From Chelativorans sp. (GTDB lineage: Bacteria; Pseudomonadota; Alphaproteobacteria; Rhizobiales; Rhizobiaceae), in the NCBI RefSeq assembly GCF_031180965.1, contig NZ_JAPSLH010000008.1, positions 92,661 through 156,660 of the forward strand: a stretch of 64,000 bases of DNA, read 5' to 3'. The position numbers and the translations under genes were made by a program. This document shows positions 56,299 through 64,000 of this stretch, in pieces (position 1 is the first letter of the stretch; each line of letters begins with the position of its first letter). The notes below the pieces were generated by a model that saw nothing but the letters and a program-made list of their open reading frames with translations, was not told the origin of the DNA and did no database searches.

Positions 56299-57111
56299 TC
56301 ATTCGCCGCGTGCGGTGCGCACAAGGCGCATGAACTCGGTCGCGCGCTCGGGATCGACAGGGTTCCAGGTGTTGCCGTCCACCTTGAGCGAGGAGCCGAC
56401 GATGCAGCCGTCGGCGATTTTTAGAACATCGGCGACCGTCGCATGCTTCACGCCCGTATTGGCAAGCACGGGCGTGGTGGGCAGCGCCTTCTTCACGGCT
56501 TCGAGATCGCTGAGGGCGGCCGCCTCGCCGGTGATCTGGCCGGAAACGAGCACCGCATCCGGAATGCTGGAGAAAACCGTGCTGCGCGCGCGGTCGACGA
56601 GGCTCCGCTGGTCCAGCGAATGGGCGAATTCGGCGGAAATGTTATAGAGCATGGCAAGGTCTGAGCGGCCGAGCCGATCACGATAGCGCATAGCCTTGCC
56701 GGCGTCGGGCGTCCACGGTCCCATGTCGGAGGCATAAGTGCCAGTAAAGATCTCGCGCACGAAAGAGGCTCCCGTCGCAGCGGCAAGGGCGATGGTGCTC
56801 ACGGGGTCCCAGAGCACATTCACGCCGAAGGGAAGGCTGATGCGCTCGTGCAACCGGCCGATCACATAGGCCATCGTGGCCGTCGAAGCGGTGTCGACCT
56901 GGAACTCGTAAGGCCGGTCGTTCTCGTTCCCGAACATAATGGCGTCGAAGCCCGCCTTCTGCAGCGCGTCGAGATCCCGGGCCGCACCTTCGACAAGTGC
57001 CTCGATCCCGCCTTCCTCGTCATGAAGAGGCGATCCGGGCAACGCGCCCAGATGCACCATGGCGATGACCGGTTTGGCGGCCTTGAAAACGCGTCTGAAC
57101 TTTTCCGTCAT
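56299..57111 (-). CDS. BtpA/SgcQ-family TIM-barrel protein
   Basis: 270 residues. BtpA/SgcQ fold with KPVIAMVHLGALPGSPLHDE at the N-terminus, ATGASFVREIFTGTYASDMG, and VLANTGVKHATVADVLKIAD. Homologues occur in photosystem biogenesis (BtpA) and in the sgc sugar locus of E. coli (SgcQ), with no firm enzymatic assignment. GGGGGAGGGA precedes the ATG at 57111. First gene of btpA-M42-FGGY on the reverse strand. Confidence 0.87.
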   Translation of the reverse strand: MTEKFRRVFKAAKPVIAMVHLGALPGSPLHDEEGGIEALVEGAARDLDALQKAGFDAIMFGNENDRPYEFQVDTASTATMAYVIGRLHERISLPFGVNVLWDPVSTIALAAATGASFVREIFTGTYASDMGPWTPDAGKAMRYRDRLGRSDLAMLYNISAEFAHSLDQRSLVDRARSTVFSSIPDAVLVSGQITGEAAALSDLEAVKKALPTTPVLANTGVKHATVADVLKIADGCIVGSSLKVDGNTWNPVDPERATEFMRLVRTARGE

Positions 57112-57234
57112 TCCCTCCCCCGATCTTTTCCGGCGGATGCTATCAACCGGCAAAATGCAAGTCCACGCTTCGACGTGCCTTCCGCCAAATGGTGGCTGTG
57201 CTAGTGTCCCGCCGGTCACAACGGAGAGGCGGAC

Positions 57235-58260
57235 GTGAAGACGCGGCAATACGATCGGATTGGCAATGGCGGCATCTCCTTCACCGAGCTCGGCTTCGGC
57301 ACGGCGCCGCTCGGCAATCTCTACAAGGCGATTTCCGACGAAGAGGCGCATTCCGTGCTGGAAGCCGCGTGGGAGACCGGTTGCCGCTATTTCGATACGG
57401 CGCCCCTCTATGGGTTAGGACTGTCCGAGACCCGCCTCAACCGTTTCCTGCGCGGCAAGAAGCGGGACGAATATGTTCTCTCCACGAAAGTGGGACGCCT
57501 TCTGCAAGTCTGCGCGCCGGAGGAGCGCACCGGCATCGGCAAATTCTTCGAAACGCCCACGCGCCGGGAGGTCTACGACTACACCTATGACGGCGTCATG
57601 CGCTCGATCGACTTCTCGCTGGAACGCCTGGGCGTGGACCGTCTCGATATCCTCTATGCGCATGATCTCGACGTGTTCAATCACGGCTCACAGGAAGCGC
57701 TGGATGCAAAGCTGGGCGAGCTGATGCACTCAGGCTATTACGCGCTGCTCTCCCTGCGCGACCAGGGAGTGATCAAAGCCTTCGGCGCCGGCGTCAACGA
57801 ATGGCAGCCCTGCCAATGGATGGCCGAGCGCGGAGACTTCGACCTTTTCCTGCTTGCAGGCCGCTACACGCTCCTGGAACAGGAGGCGCTCGAAAGCTTC
57901 CTGCCATTGTGCGAAGAACGCGGCATAGGCATCATCCTCGGTGGACCGTACAATTCAGGGATATTAGCCACCGGACCGGTACCCGGTGCCCATTACAATT
58001 ATTCGGAGGCGCCACCGGAAATCCTCGATCGCGTAACGCGCATCGAGGCGGTCTGCGCGAGGCACGGCGTCAAGCTCATCGAGGCGGCGCTGCGCTTCCC
58101 GCTTCTGCATCCTGTCGTCTATTCCGTGATCCCCGGCGGGCAGAGCGTTGGGCAGGTGAAAGCGAACCGCGAAATCCTCAATAAGGACATCCCGGCGGCG
58201 CTCTGGACGGCTCTCAAGGAAGAGGGCCTAATGCGGCACGACGCGCCAGCGGGAGCTTAG
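57235..58260 (+). CDS. aldo/keto reductase, D-threo-aldose (L-fucose) 1-dehydrogenase-like
   Basis: 341 residues. AKR barrel starts ISFTELGFGTAPLGNLYKAI and has the catalytic Tyr in FDTAPLYGLGLSETRLNRFL, Lys in LSTKVGRLL and His in ILYAHDLDV. Closest layout is to D-threo-aldose 1-dehydrogenase, which oxidises L-fucose and similar sugars with NAD(P). GTG 57235 with GGAGAGGCGG. Divergent from btpA-M42-FGGY, convergent with the TfoX gene. Together with FucU it hints at a fucose-like aldose as substrate. Confidence 0.82.
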   Translation: MKTRQYDRIGNGGISFTELGFGTAPLGNLYKAISDEEAHSVLEAAWETGCRYFDTAPLYGLGLSETRLNRFLRGKKRDEYVLSTKVGRLLQVCAPEERTGIGKFFETPTRREVYDYTYDGVMRSIDFSLERLGVDRLDILYAHDLDVFNHGSQEALDAKLGELMHSGYYALLSLRDQGVIKAFGAGVNEWQPCQWMAERGDFDLFLLAGRYTLLEQEALESFLPLCEERGIGIILGGPYNSGILATGPVPGAHYNYSEAPPEILDRVTRIEAVCARHGVKLIEAALRFPLLHPVVYSVIPGGQSVGQVKANREILNKDIPAALWTALKEEGLMRHDAPAGA

Positions 58261-58269
58261 GCGGGCGGA

Positions 58270-58629
58270 TCAGCCCTTAGCCGGCAGAGTATTTATGTAG
58301 GCGAGCGCGAGCTGAAGCCAGCCGCGTAGTCCCTCATCGTCGATCTGGTCCGGATCGACATAGAGGTAACCCTTGAGCCAACGGCCCCGCATTTCCATCG
58401 GCTTTGTCCCTGGATGCTGCATTGCGCAGAAGTGGTTCTCCTTGCCGACGCGAAGGAGAAGCCCATTGCGGGAGGAGGCGGCCATCATATTGCCATTCAA
58501 CATGAAGCCTATGCCGCCGAACATCCGTCTTTCGACGAGAGCTTCTCTCGGCAGCGCTGCGCGAACCCTTTCTGCTAGAGCTTCGACCTGCAAATTCGAT
58601 CGCTTTTCAACGGCGGCGGGAGAATTCAT
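58270..58629 (-). CDS. TfoX N-terminal domain protein
   Basis: 119 residues consisting only of the TfoX_N domain (VERRMFGGIGFMLNGNMMAA, GLLLRVGKENHFCAMQ, MRGRWLKGYLYVDP). In gamma-proteobacteria TfoX activates competence; stand-alone N domains in rhizobia are of unknown role. Start ATG 58629. Not linked by operon to its neighbours. Confidence 0.83.
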   Translation of the reverse strand: MNSPAAVEKRSNLQVEALAERVRAALPREALVERRMFGGIGFMLNGNMMAASSRNGLLLRVGKENHFCAMQHPGTKPMEMRGRWLKGYLYVDPDQIDDEGLRGWLQLALAYINTLPAKG

Positions 58630-58802
58630 CGACCGTGATCCTGGCGAGGTCATCGAGCATGCAAGATGCTGGGCGAGCTGCTCCTGAAAGCAAGACCGAA
58701 TTTTTTAGAGCGGATGGCGAAACGCGAGATACGCGAGGAACACCGTTCCCCCGCTGGGGTAGGGCCGGCGACTTTCCGTGGCACCGACAAGAGGCCGTGG
58801 CG

Positions 58803-58995
58803 ATGGACCGGGCGTCCCGCATCCAACTGCGCACCGGCAGGCCGATGCCTCTGCTTGGCCTTGGCACGTGGCAATTGACCAGCACACGGCAGAGACAATC
58901 GCGGCTGCCCTGGCAACCTTGGCGAAGAGGACCTTGCCGCGCTGGATGGGCTGAACGAGCATTTCTCATCGCTGGGTGAATTGCCTTATCCGTGA
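58803..58995 (+). pseudogene. collapsed remnant of an aldo/keto reductase gene
   Basis: Three pieces of an AKR gene in three frames, about 190 bp in place of about 830. The N-terminus IQLRTGRPMPLLGLGTWQLT is in frame with ATG 58803. A following HTAETIAAALATL is in a second frame. The C-terminus EDLAALDGLNEHFSSLGELP ends at TGA 58993-58995 in a third frame. The central barrel is deleted. No function is expected. The sequence directly upstream of 58803 (58630-58802) has no gene. Confidence 0.7.
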
Positions 58996-59069
58996 GCCAG
59001 GCCGACCATCGACTCCAGCCACTTCCGCCGCTATGCGAGGAGGAAACTGCGGACTGGAAGGGGCTAGGC

Positions 59070-59777
59070 ATGCGGCTTTCCACCATCGGCTTTGATGCTG
59101 ACGATACACTCTGGCAGCACGAGCAGTTTTACAGGCTGACGCAGGAACAGTTTGCCGCACTTCTTGCCGATTATACCGACCCGGAGGAGCTCTCGACCCG
59201 CCTCGTGGAGGCAGCGATACGGAACCTCAAAATCTACGGTTTCGGGGTAAAAAGCTTCACCCTAACCATGCTGGAAACAGCCATCGAAGTGACGGATGGC
59301 CGTGTTCCGACGGCGACACTCGCGAAGATCATGCAATTCGGCCGCGAGATGCTCGCCCACCCCATCGAGCCGCTGCCGCATGCGGCCGAAACTCTGGAGG
59401 CTCTGGCCGGTCGCTACAAGCTCGTCCTGGTGACCAAGGGCGATCTGTTCGACCAGGAGCGTAAGCTCGCGCAGTCGGGGCTCGGCAACTTCTTCGACGG
59501 CGTGGAGATCGTCAGCGAGAAGACGGAGGCGACCTATGCACGCGTCTTCGCGCGCCACGGAGACGGCCCGGAGAGGAGCATGATGGTGGGCAACTCCCTA
59601 AAATCGGACGTGGTCCCGGCGATCCGCTCCGGCGCCTGGGGCGTCCTGGTTCCGCATGAACTCACCTGGACCTACGAACAGCAGAAGCCGCCCCTCGGCG
59701 AGCTGCGCTTCCGCGAGATACCCCATCTCGGAAAGCTGCAAGACCTGTTGGAGGAGATCGAGGCAGGAGGGGCTTAG
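59070..59777 (+). CDS. HAD-superfamily hydrolase
   Basis: 235 residues. HAD motif I is FDADDTLWQH (catalytic DxD), motif II VLVTKGD, motif III Lys in SEKTEATYARVF, motif IV GNSLKSDVVPA. The cap domain between motifs I and II is helical. A phosphatase of unknown substrate. ATG 59070 with GGAAGGGGC upstream; the longer frame from 58992 is not conserved and overlaps the AKR relic. 59778-59928 contains no gene. Confidence 0.87.
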   Translation: MRLSTIGFDADDTLWQHEQFYRLTQEQFAALLADYTDPEELSTRLVEAAIRNLKIYGFGVKSFTLTMLETAIEVTDGRVPTATLAKIMQFGREMLAHPIEPLPHAAETLEALAGRYKLVLVTKGDLFDQERKLAQSGLGNFFDGVEIVSEKTEATYARVFARHGDGPERSMMVGNSLKSDVVPAIRSGAWGVLVPHELTWTYEQQKPPLGELRFREIPHLGKLQDLLEEIEAGGA

Positions 59778-59928
59778 TCGGGCCAGTATCAGGGCCCGGA
59801 ATGCAGGCGTTAAACGCCAGTGTGCGGTATGGACGAACAGCCAGCGACGAGACCTTGGCCATTGATGTACCGGACAGGCCTGCCGACGGGTCTTCACCTG
59901 CTCACCGAGGAACGAGGTTCTAGCCGCC

Positions 59929-60180
59929 CTAGGTCTTCTCTTCCGCCGGCCGGTTTACTTTCCCAGCCGCTTCCAGCACCAGCGGCTTGAGGGCGCCCCC
60001 GCCGCGCTCTACGATCTCAAAGAAGTGCCGGCGCATGCGCGGCTCCCAGAACTTGTTGATGTGGTCCGCCACGCCTTCCACCGCTTCGGCATGTGGCATG
60101 GTCTGGAAGAAGGTCGCGATCTGGTTGGCCATATAGATCAGCTTTTCCTCGCCGGACTTGAATCCCGCCTCATGCGACAT
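59929..60180 (-). CDS. fdsD: formate dehydrogenase delta subunit FdsD
   Basis: 83 residues. The FdsD/FDH-delta family: KLIYMANQIATFFQTMPHAE and ADHINKFWEPRMRRHFFEIV. Needed for assembly or activity of the soluble NAD-dependent formate dehydrogenase. Overlaps the fdhD stop by 11 bp and is last in the fds operon. Confidence 0.92.
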   Translation of the reverse strand: MSHEAGFKSGEEKLIYMANQIATFFQTMPHAEAVEGVADHINKFWEPRMRRHFFEIVERGGGALKPLVLEAAGKVNRPAEEKT

Positions 60181-61021
60181 GCTTGGCCGCTCCTATCTCG
60201 ATGCGTTCGGGGTGAGTGAAGATATCAAACTCATCGCCGCGAACCAGCGCCACCAGTGTCATTCCGCTCTGCTCGGCCGTGCGGACGGCGAGCGCCGTGG
60301 GCGCGGATACGGCAATGAGAATAGGCGCGCCGACGGATGCGGCTTTCTGCACCATCTCGACCGAAACACGGCTGGTGATCGCCACAGCGCCCTCTGATCC
60401 GCTGATCCCCGCCTTAGAGAGCGCGCCCGCCAATTTGTCGAGCGCGTTGTGCCGTCCGACATCCTCGCGCGCGGCGGCGATCCCCTTGCCGGCAATATAG
60501 AGTCCGGCAGCATGCACTGCGCCGGTCTCCTTGTGCAGCTTCTGCCGCTCGGATAGAAGTTGCACCGACCGGACGACGTCCCCGGCTGTGAGCCTCAGTG
60601 CGTTTTCGGCGACGCTGCGCACCTCCCGCATCGCTTCCTCGATCGACTCGATGCCGCACAGGCCGCAGCCGACCGGCCCCGCAAGCCGCCTGCGTCTCTG
60701 CTCGAACCGCTGGTTTGCCGCGTCCCTGAGCCGGATCTGCACGTCAAAGCCCGCGCCCAGATTTTCGACCGAGATGGCCTCAATCTCATCAGGCGAGGAG
60801 ACAATGCCTTCCGTCAGGCTGAAGCCGAGGGCGAAATCCTCCAGATCGGCCGGCGTAGCCATCATGACCGCATGGGTGGTGCCGCCATAGGAAAGCGCTA
60901 TCGCCGCTTCTTCCGGTATGACCCGCGCAGAAACGCGGGTCCCGCTGAGTCGCTGGGCGGTTCGCAGCACCTTGTCGAGCGCGGCTGTCATGGAAGCGGA
61001 CGGCGGCGCGCTTTCGCGCAA
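60170..61021 (-). CDS. fdhD: formate dehydrogenase accessory sulfurtransferase FdhD
   Basis: 283 residues. Delivers sulfur to the molybdenum cofactor of formate dehydrogenase. The C-x2-C motif is GPVGCGLCGIESIEEAM near residue 120, the C-terminal domain has REDVGRHNALDKLAGA and ITSRVSVEMVQKAASVGAPI. The start is ATG 61021 or 60991. Sits between fdsA and fdsD in the operon. Confidence 0.95.
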   Translation of the reverse strand: MRESAPPSASMTAALDKVLRTAQRLSGTRVSARVIPEEAAIALSYGGTTHAVMMATPADLEDFALGFSLTEGIVSSPDEIEAISVENLGAGFDVQIRLRDAANQRFEQRRRRLAGPVGCGLCGIESIEEAMREVRSVAENALRLTAGDVVRSVQLLSERQKLHKETGAVHAAGLYIAGKGIAAAREDVGRHNALDKLAGALSKAGISGSEGAVAITSRVSVEMVQKAASVGAPILIAVSAPTALAVRTAEQSGMTLVALVRGDEFDIFTHPERIEIGAAKHVA

Positions 61022-61045
61022 GACGCTTGCACACCGAGCATCGCC

Positions 61046-63919
61046 CTACTCCGCCGCCTCCACATGCACAACGCGCCGGCTCCGGCGGGCGAGCTCCTGA
61101 TAATCCTCTTGCCACTCCGTCGGCCCGTTGGAGGGGGTCACCTGCACCGCCGTCACTTTGTATTCCGGGCAATTCGTCGCCCAGTCGGAGAACTCGGTGG
61201 TGACGACATTCGCCTGGGTGTCGGGGTGGTGGAAGGTGGTGTAGACCACGCCCGGCGCCACGCGGTCGGTCACCCTCGCGCGCAAAGTCGTCTCGCCCGC
61301 CCGGCTCGCAAGCTTCACCCAATCGCTGTCGCGGATGCCACGGTTTTCGGCGTCGAAAGGATGGATCTCCAGCAGGTCCTCGTCGTGCCAGACGACATTT
61401 TCCGTGCGGCGCGTCTGCGCGCCGACATTGTATTGCGACAGGATGCGGCCGGTGGTGAGCAGCAGCGGGAAGCGCGGGCCGGTCTTCTCGTCCGTCGCCA
61501 CATAGGCGGTGCGGATGAACTTGCCTTTGCCGCGCACGAACCCGTCCATATGCATGACCGGCGTCCCGAGCGGCGCCTTCTCGTTGCACGGCCACTGTAC
61601 AGAACCCTCGCGATCGAGGAGCTCGTATGTAACGCCTGTGAAGCTTGGCGTCGTGGCGGCGATCTCGGCCATGATCTCGGCGGGGTGCTGGTAATTCCAA
61701 CCTATTCCCAGCGCCTGAGCGAGCTTCTGCGTCACCTCCCAATCGGCATAGCCGTTCTTGGGAGCCATCACCTTGCGCACGCGGTTGATGCGCCGCTCCG
61801 CATTGGTGAACGTGCCGTCCTTTTCCAGGAAAGTGGAGCCCGGCAGGAAGACGTGGGCGTAGTTGGCCGTCTCGTTCAGGAAGAGGTCGTGCACGACGAC
61901 ACATTCCATCGCCGCGAGGCCGGCGGCTACATGCTTCGTGTTTGGATCCGACTGGAGGATGTCCTCGCCCTGGATGTATAGTCCCTTGAAGGAGCCTTCG
62001 ACAGCAGCGTCGAGCATGTTGGGAATCCTGAGGCCCGGCTCGTTGTCAAGCTTCACACCCCACAGCGACTCATAGATCGCGCGCGTCGCATCCTCCGAGA
62101 TATGGCGGTAGCCCGGCAACTCGTGCGGGAAGGAGCCCATGTCGCACGAGCCCTGCACATTGTTCTGACCACGCAGCGGGTTCACGCCGACGCCGGGCCG
62201 GCCGATGTTACCGGTAGCCATGGCGAGATTGGCGATGGCCATCACCGTCGTGGAGCCTTGGCTGTGCTCCGTCACGCCCAGGCCGTAATAGATGGCGCCA
62301 TTGCCGCCCGTGGCGTAGAGCCGGGCGGCGCCGCGGATGAGCTCGGCCGGAACGCCGGAGACCTTCTCCACCGTTTCCGGACTATTCTCCGGCTGCAGGA
62401 CAAATTCGGCCCAGTCCTGGAACTCGTCCCAGTCGCAGCGCTCGCGGATGAAGGTCTCGTTCATCAGCCCTTCGGACACGATCACGTGAGCGAGCCCCGT
62501 GAGCACCGCCACATTCGTGCCGGGGCGGAGGGGGAGGTGGTAGGCCGCCTCTACATGCGGCGTGCGCACGAGGTCAATGCGGCGCGGGTCAATGACGATG
62601 AGCTTGGCACCCTGCCGCAGCCGCCGCTTCAGACGCGAGGCGAAGACCGGGTGGCCGTCCGTCGGATTGGCGCCGATCACCACCACCACGTCGGCGTGCT
62701 CTACGGAATCGAAGTCCTGCGTGCCTGCGGAGGTGCCAAAGGTGGTCTTGAGACCGTAGCCCGTGGGCGAGTGACAGACGCGCGCGCAGGTATCGACATT
62801 GTTGTTGCCAAAACCCTGCCGCACGAGCTTCTGGACCAGATAGGTCTCCTCGTTCGTGCAGCGCGAGGAGGTGATGCCGCCCACTGCATTGCGGCCATAC
62901 TGATACTGAATGCGCCGGAACTCCTTTGCCACATGGGCAAAAGCTTCCTCCCACGTGACCTCGCGCCATGGATCCGTGATCTTTTCGCGGATCATCGGAT
63001 TCAGGATGCGGTCCTTGTGCGTTGTGTAGCCATAGGCGAAGCGGCCTTTCACGCAGGAGTGGCCGCGATTCGCCTTGCCGTCCTTCCAGGGGACCATGCG
63101 GACGACTTCCTCGCCCTTCATCTCCGCCTTGAAGGAGCAGCCGACGCCGCAATAAGCGCAGGTGGTCACCGCCGACCACTCCGGCATGCCCTTCTCGATC
63201 ACTGATTTCTCGCGCAGGGCTCCGGTTGGGCAGGCCTGAACACAGGCGCCGCAGGACACGCACTCCGATTCGAGGAAGGGCTCGTGCATGCCGGCGGAGA
63301 TGCGGCTTTCGAAGCCGCGTCCTTCGACGGTCAGGGCGAAGGTCCCCTGCTGTTCCTCGCAGGCGCGCACGCAGAGCGAGCAGACGATGCATTGCGAGGC
63401 ATCATAGGCAAAATACGGGTTGGAGAGGTCAGGCTCCATGAAATGCGGATTGGCGGCGCCGTCATGGGCCTGCCAGATATGATTGTCGCCATCGCGGCCG
63501 TAGCGGATCTGCTTGAGCCCGACCCTCTCGGCCATCTCTGCCATCTCGCAGTCGCCCGCAGCACAGGCCGGGCAGTCCTCCGGATGGTCGGACATGTAGA
63601 GTTCCATGACGCCGCGGCGAATGGCCTGGACCCGCTCCGTACGGGTGGAGACCTTCAGGCCCTCGGCCACCGGCGTCGTGCATGAAGCCGGCGTGCCGCC
63701 GCGTCCCTCGACCTCGACAAGGCAGAGCCGGCAGGAGCCGAAGGCCTTTACCATGTCGTTGGCGCAGAGCTTTGGCACCTCGATGCCGGCCATGCGCGCC
63801 GCGCGCATGATGGACGTACCCTCCGGTACGGTGACCTCCATCCCGTCGATCGTCAGCGTGACCGTCCTGTCCGACTTTGAAGCCGGCGTGCCGTAGTCGA
63901 TCTCGTTTACGAAACACAT
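61046..63919 (-). CDS. fdsA: NAD-dependent formate dehydrogenase alpha subunit FdsA
   Basis: 957 residues, the molybdenum-containing catalytic subunit. Domains in order: [2Fe-2S] (PKLCANDM, CRLCLVEVEG), His/Cys NADH-G cluster (SDHPEDCPACAAGDC), two [4Fe-4S] ferredoxin motifs (CIVCSLCVRAC, CVSCGACVQACP), Mo-bis-MGD oxidoreductase Fe4S (CAYCGVGC), and the molybdopterin domain with the Mo-ligating Cys in CARVCHSPTGYG, ending in a dinucleotide-binding domain. GGAGGAAGAACC precedes ATG 63919. The longer frame beyond the ATG runs into the inverted repeat and is not coding. Confidence 0.95.
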   Translation of the reverse strand: MCFVNEIDYGTPASKSDRTVTLTIDGMEVTVPEGTSIMRAARMAGIEVPKLCANDMVKAFGSCRLCLVEVEGRGGTPASCTTPVAEGLKVSTRTERVQAIRRGVMELYMSDHPEDCPACAAGDCEMAEMAERVGLKQIRYGRDGDNHIWQAHDGAANPHFMEPDLSNPYFAYDASQCIVCSLCVRACEEQQGTFALTVEGRGFESRISAGMHEPFLESECVSCGACVQACPTGALREKSVIEKGMPEWSAVTTCAYCGVGCSFKAEMKGEEVVRMVPWKDGKANRGHSCVKGRFAYGYTTHKDRILNPMIREKITDPWREVTWEEAFAHVAKEFRRIQYQYGRNAVGGITSSRCTNEETYLVQKLVRQGFGNNNVDTCARVCHSPTGYGLKTTFGTSAGTQDFDSVEHADVVVVIGANPTDGHPVFASRLKRRLRQGAKLIVIDPRRIDLVRTPHVEAAYHLPLRPGTNVAVLTGLAHVIVSEGLMNETFIRERCDWDEFQDWAEFVLQPENSPETVEKVSGVPAELIRGAARLYATGGNGAIYYGLGVTEHSQGSTTVMAIANLAMATGNIGRPGVGVNPLRGQNNVQGSCDMGSFPHELPGYRHISEDATRAIYESLWGVKLDNEPGLRIPNMLDAAVEGSFKGLYIQGEDILQSDPNTKHVAAGLAAMECVVVHDLFLNETANYAHVFLPGSTFLEKDGTFTNAERRINRVRKVMAPKNGYADWEVTQKLAQALGIGWNYQHPAEIMAEIAATTPSFTGVTYELLDREGSVQWPCNEKAPLGTPVMHMDGFVRGKGKFIRTAYVATDEKTGPRFPLLLTTGRILSQYNVGAQTRRTENVVWHDEDLLEIHPFDAENRGIRDSDWVKLASRAGETTLRARVTDRVAPGVVYTTFHHPDTQANVVTTEFSDWATNCPEYKVTAVQVTPSNGPTEWQEDYQELARRSRRVVHVEAAE

Positions 63920-64000
63920 GGTTCTTCCTCCTACTCCGCCGCTTCCCGCACCGGCTGCCGGCGGAGTAGGAGGAAGAACCATGTGTTTCGTAAACGAGAT
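63900..64000. repeat. perfect 42-bp inverted repeat at the window end
   Basis: 63900-63941 and 63959-64000 are exact reverse complements (42 of 42), separated by a 17-base spacer. The arm includes the fdsA ribosome binding site, start codon and first seven codons. The right arm ends at the last base of the window, so its true length cannot be seen. Confidence 0.95.
63931..63959 (-). CDS. fdsB: last codons of a putative formate dehydrogenase beta subunit (fdsB)
   Basis: Reading upstream of fdsA on the reverse strand gives Q-P-V-R-E-A-A-E-stop, with stop TAG at 63933-63931, 11 bases before the fdsA ATG. This fits the C-terminal end of a gene preceding fdsA, and fdsB is the usual one. Only about eight codons are present; beyond 63959 the sequence turns into an inverted copy of the fdsA start. 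The call rests on gene order rather than homology. Confidence 0.4.

Overview
The window is a GC-rich chromosomal segment of an alphaproteobacterium. It is most likely a member of the Hyphomicrobiales (Rhizobiales), Phyllobacteriaceae-like. This is inferred from irr divergent to fabA-fabB-fabI, the fused YlxR/L7Ae protein ahead of infB, FdsA/FdsD-type formate dehydrogenase genes, and promoters of the general-stress sigma factor EcfG type. No rRNA, tRNA, CRISPR array, insertion sequence or phage gene was seen.

Layout. 1-10.8 kb: the end of malate synthase G, then a compact forward block (GNAT, tsaB, rimI, plsC, miaB, phoH, ybeY, corC) with many overlapping stops and starts. An 847-bp stretch without a recognisable gene follows where rhizobia usually carry lnt, and then an XRE regulator, metK and trmB. 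10.8-22.8 kb: the translation/transcription block rimP-nusA-ylxR-infB, rbfA-truB, a HWE-type sensor kinase, rpsO and pnp, punctuated by clear intrinsic terminators. One of these lies inside the rimP leader. 22.8-34.5 kb: an RsmC-like methyltransferase, the unsaturated fatty acid genes fabI/fabB/fabA with irr, an SH3 protein, a 2-hydroxyacid dehydrogenase, polA, gnd, a Fur-family regulator and a stand-alone Lrp/AsnC effector domain.

34.5-42.3 kb: D-lyxose isomerase with a small P-loop sugar kinase, a secreted unknown, a NodF/NodE-like ACP-ketosynthase pair, an aminopeptidase-MarR-NlpC/P60 unit, and two lipoproteins (TPR and CAP domain). 42.4-48 kb: a stress island (DUF892, DUF4142, a frameshifted CYP152 P450, NDH-2, two small membrane proteins, a YetF/DUF421 protein) in which several genes are preceded by GGAAC-N18/19-TT promoters. 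48-58.3 kb: a sugar-utilisation locus (PfkB kinase, FucU mutarotase, Tat-dependent ABC binding protein and two permeases without an ATPase, FGGY kinase, M42 peptidase, BtpA/SgcQ protein, aldose dehydrogenase-like AKR). 58.3-64 kb: a TfoX-N protein, a collapsed aldo/keto reductase relic, a HAD hydrolase, and the formate dehydrogenase genes fdsD, fdhD and fdsA.

The extreme right end folds back on itself: the last 42 bases are a perfect inverted copy of the fdsA start region, directly after the last codons of what looks like fdsB. I suspect an assembly or library artefact. The most interesting regulatory candidates are a mutually exclusive hairpin/RBS arrangement ahead of metK, the promoter-terminator pair ahead of rimP, the perfect inverted repeat in the irr promoter, and the clustered EcfG-type promoters.
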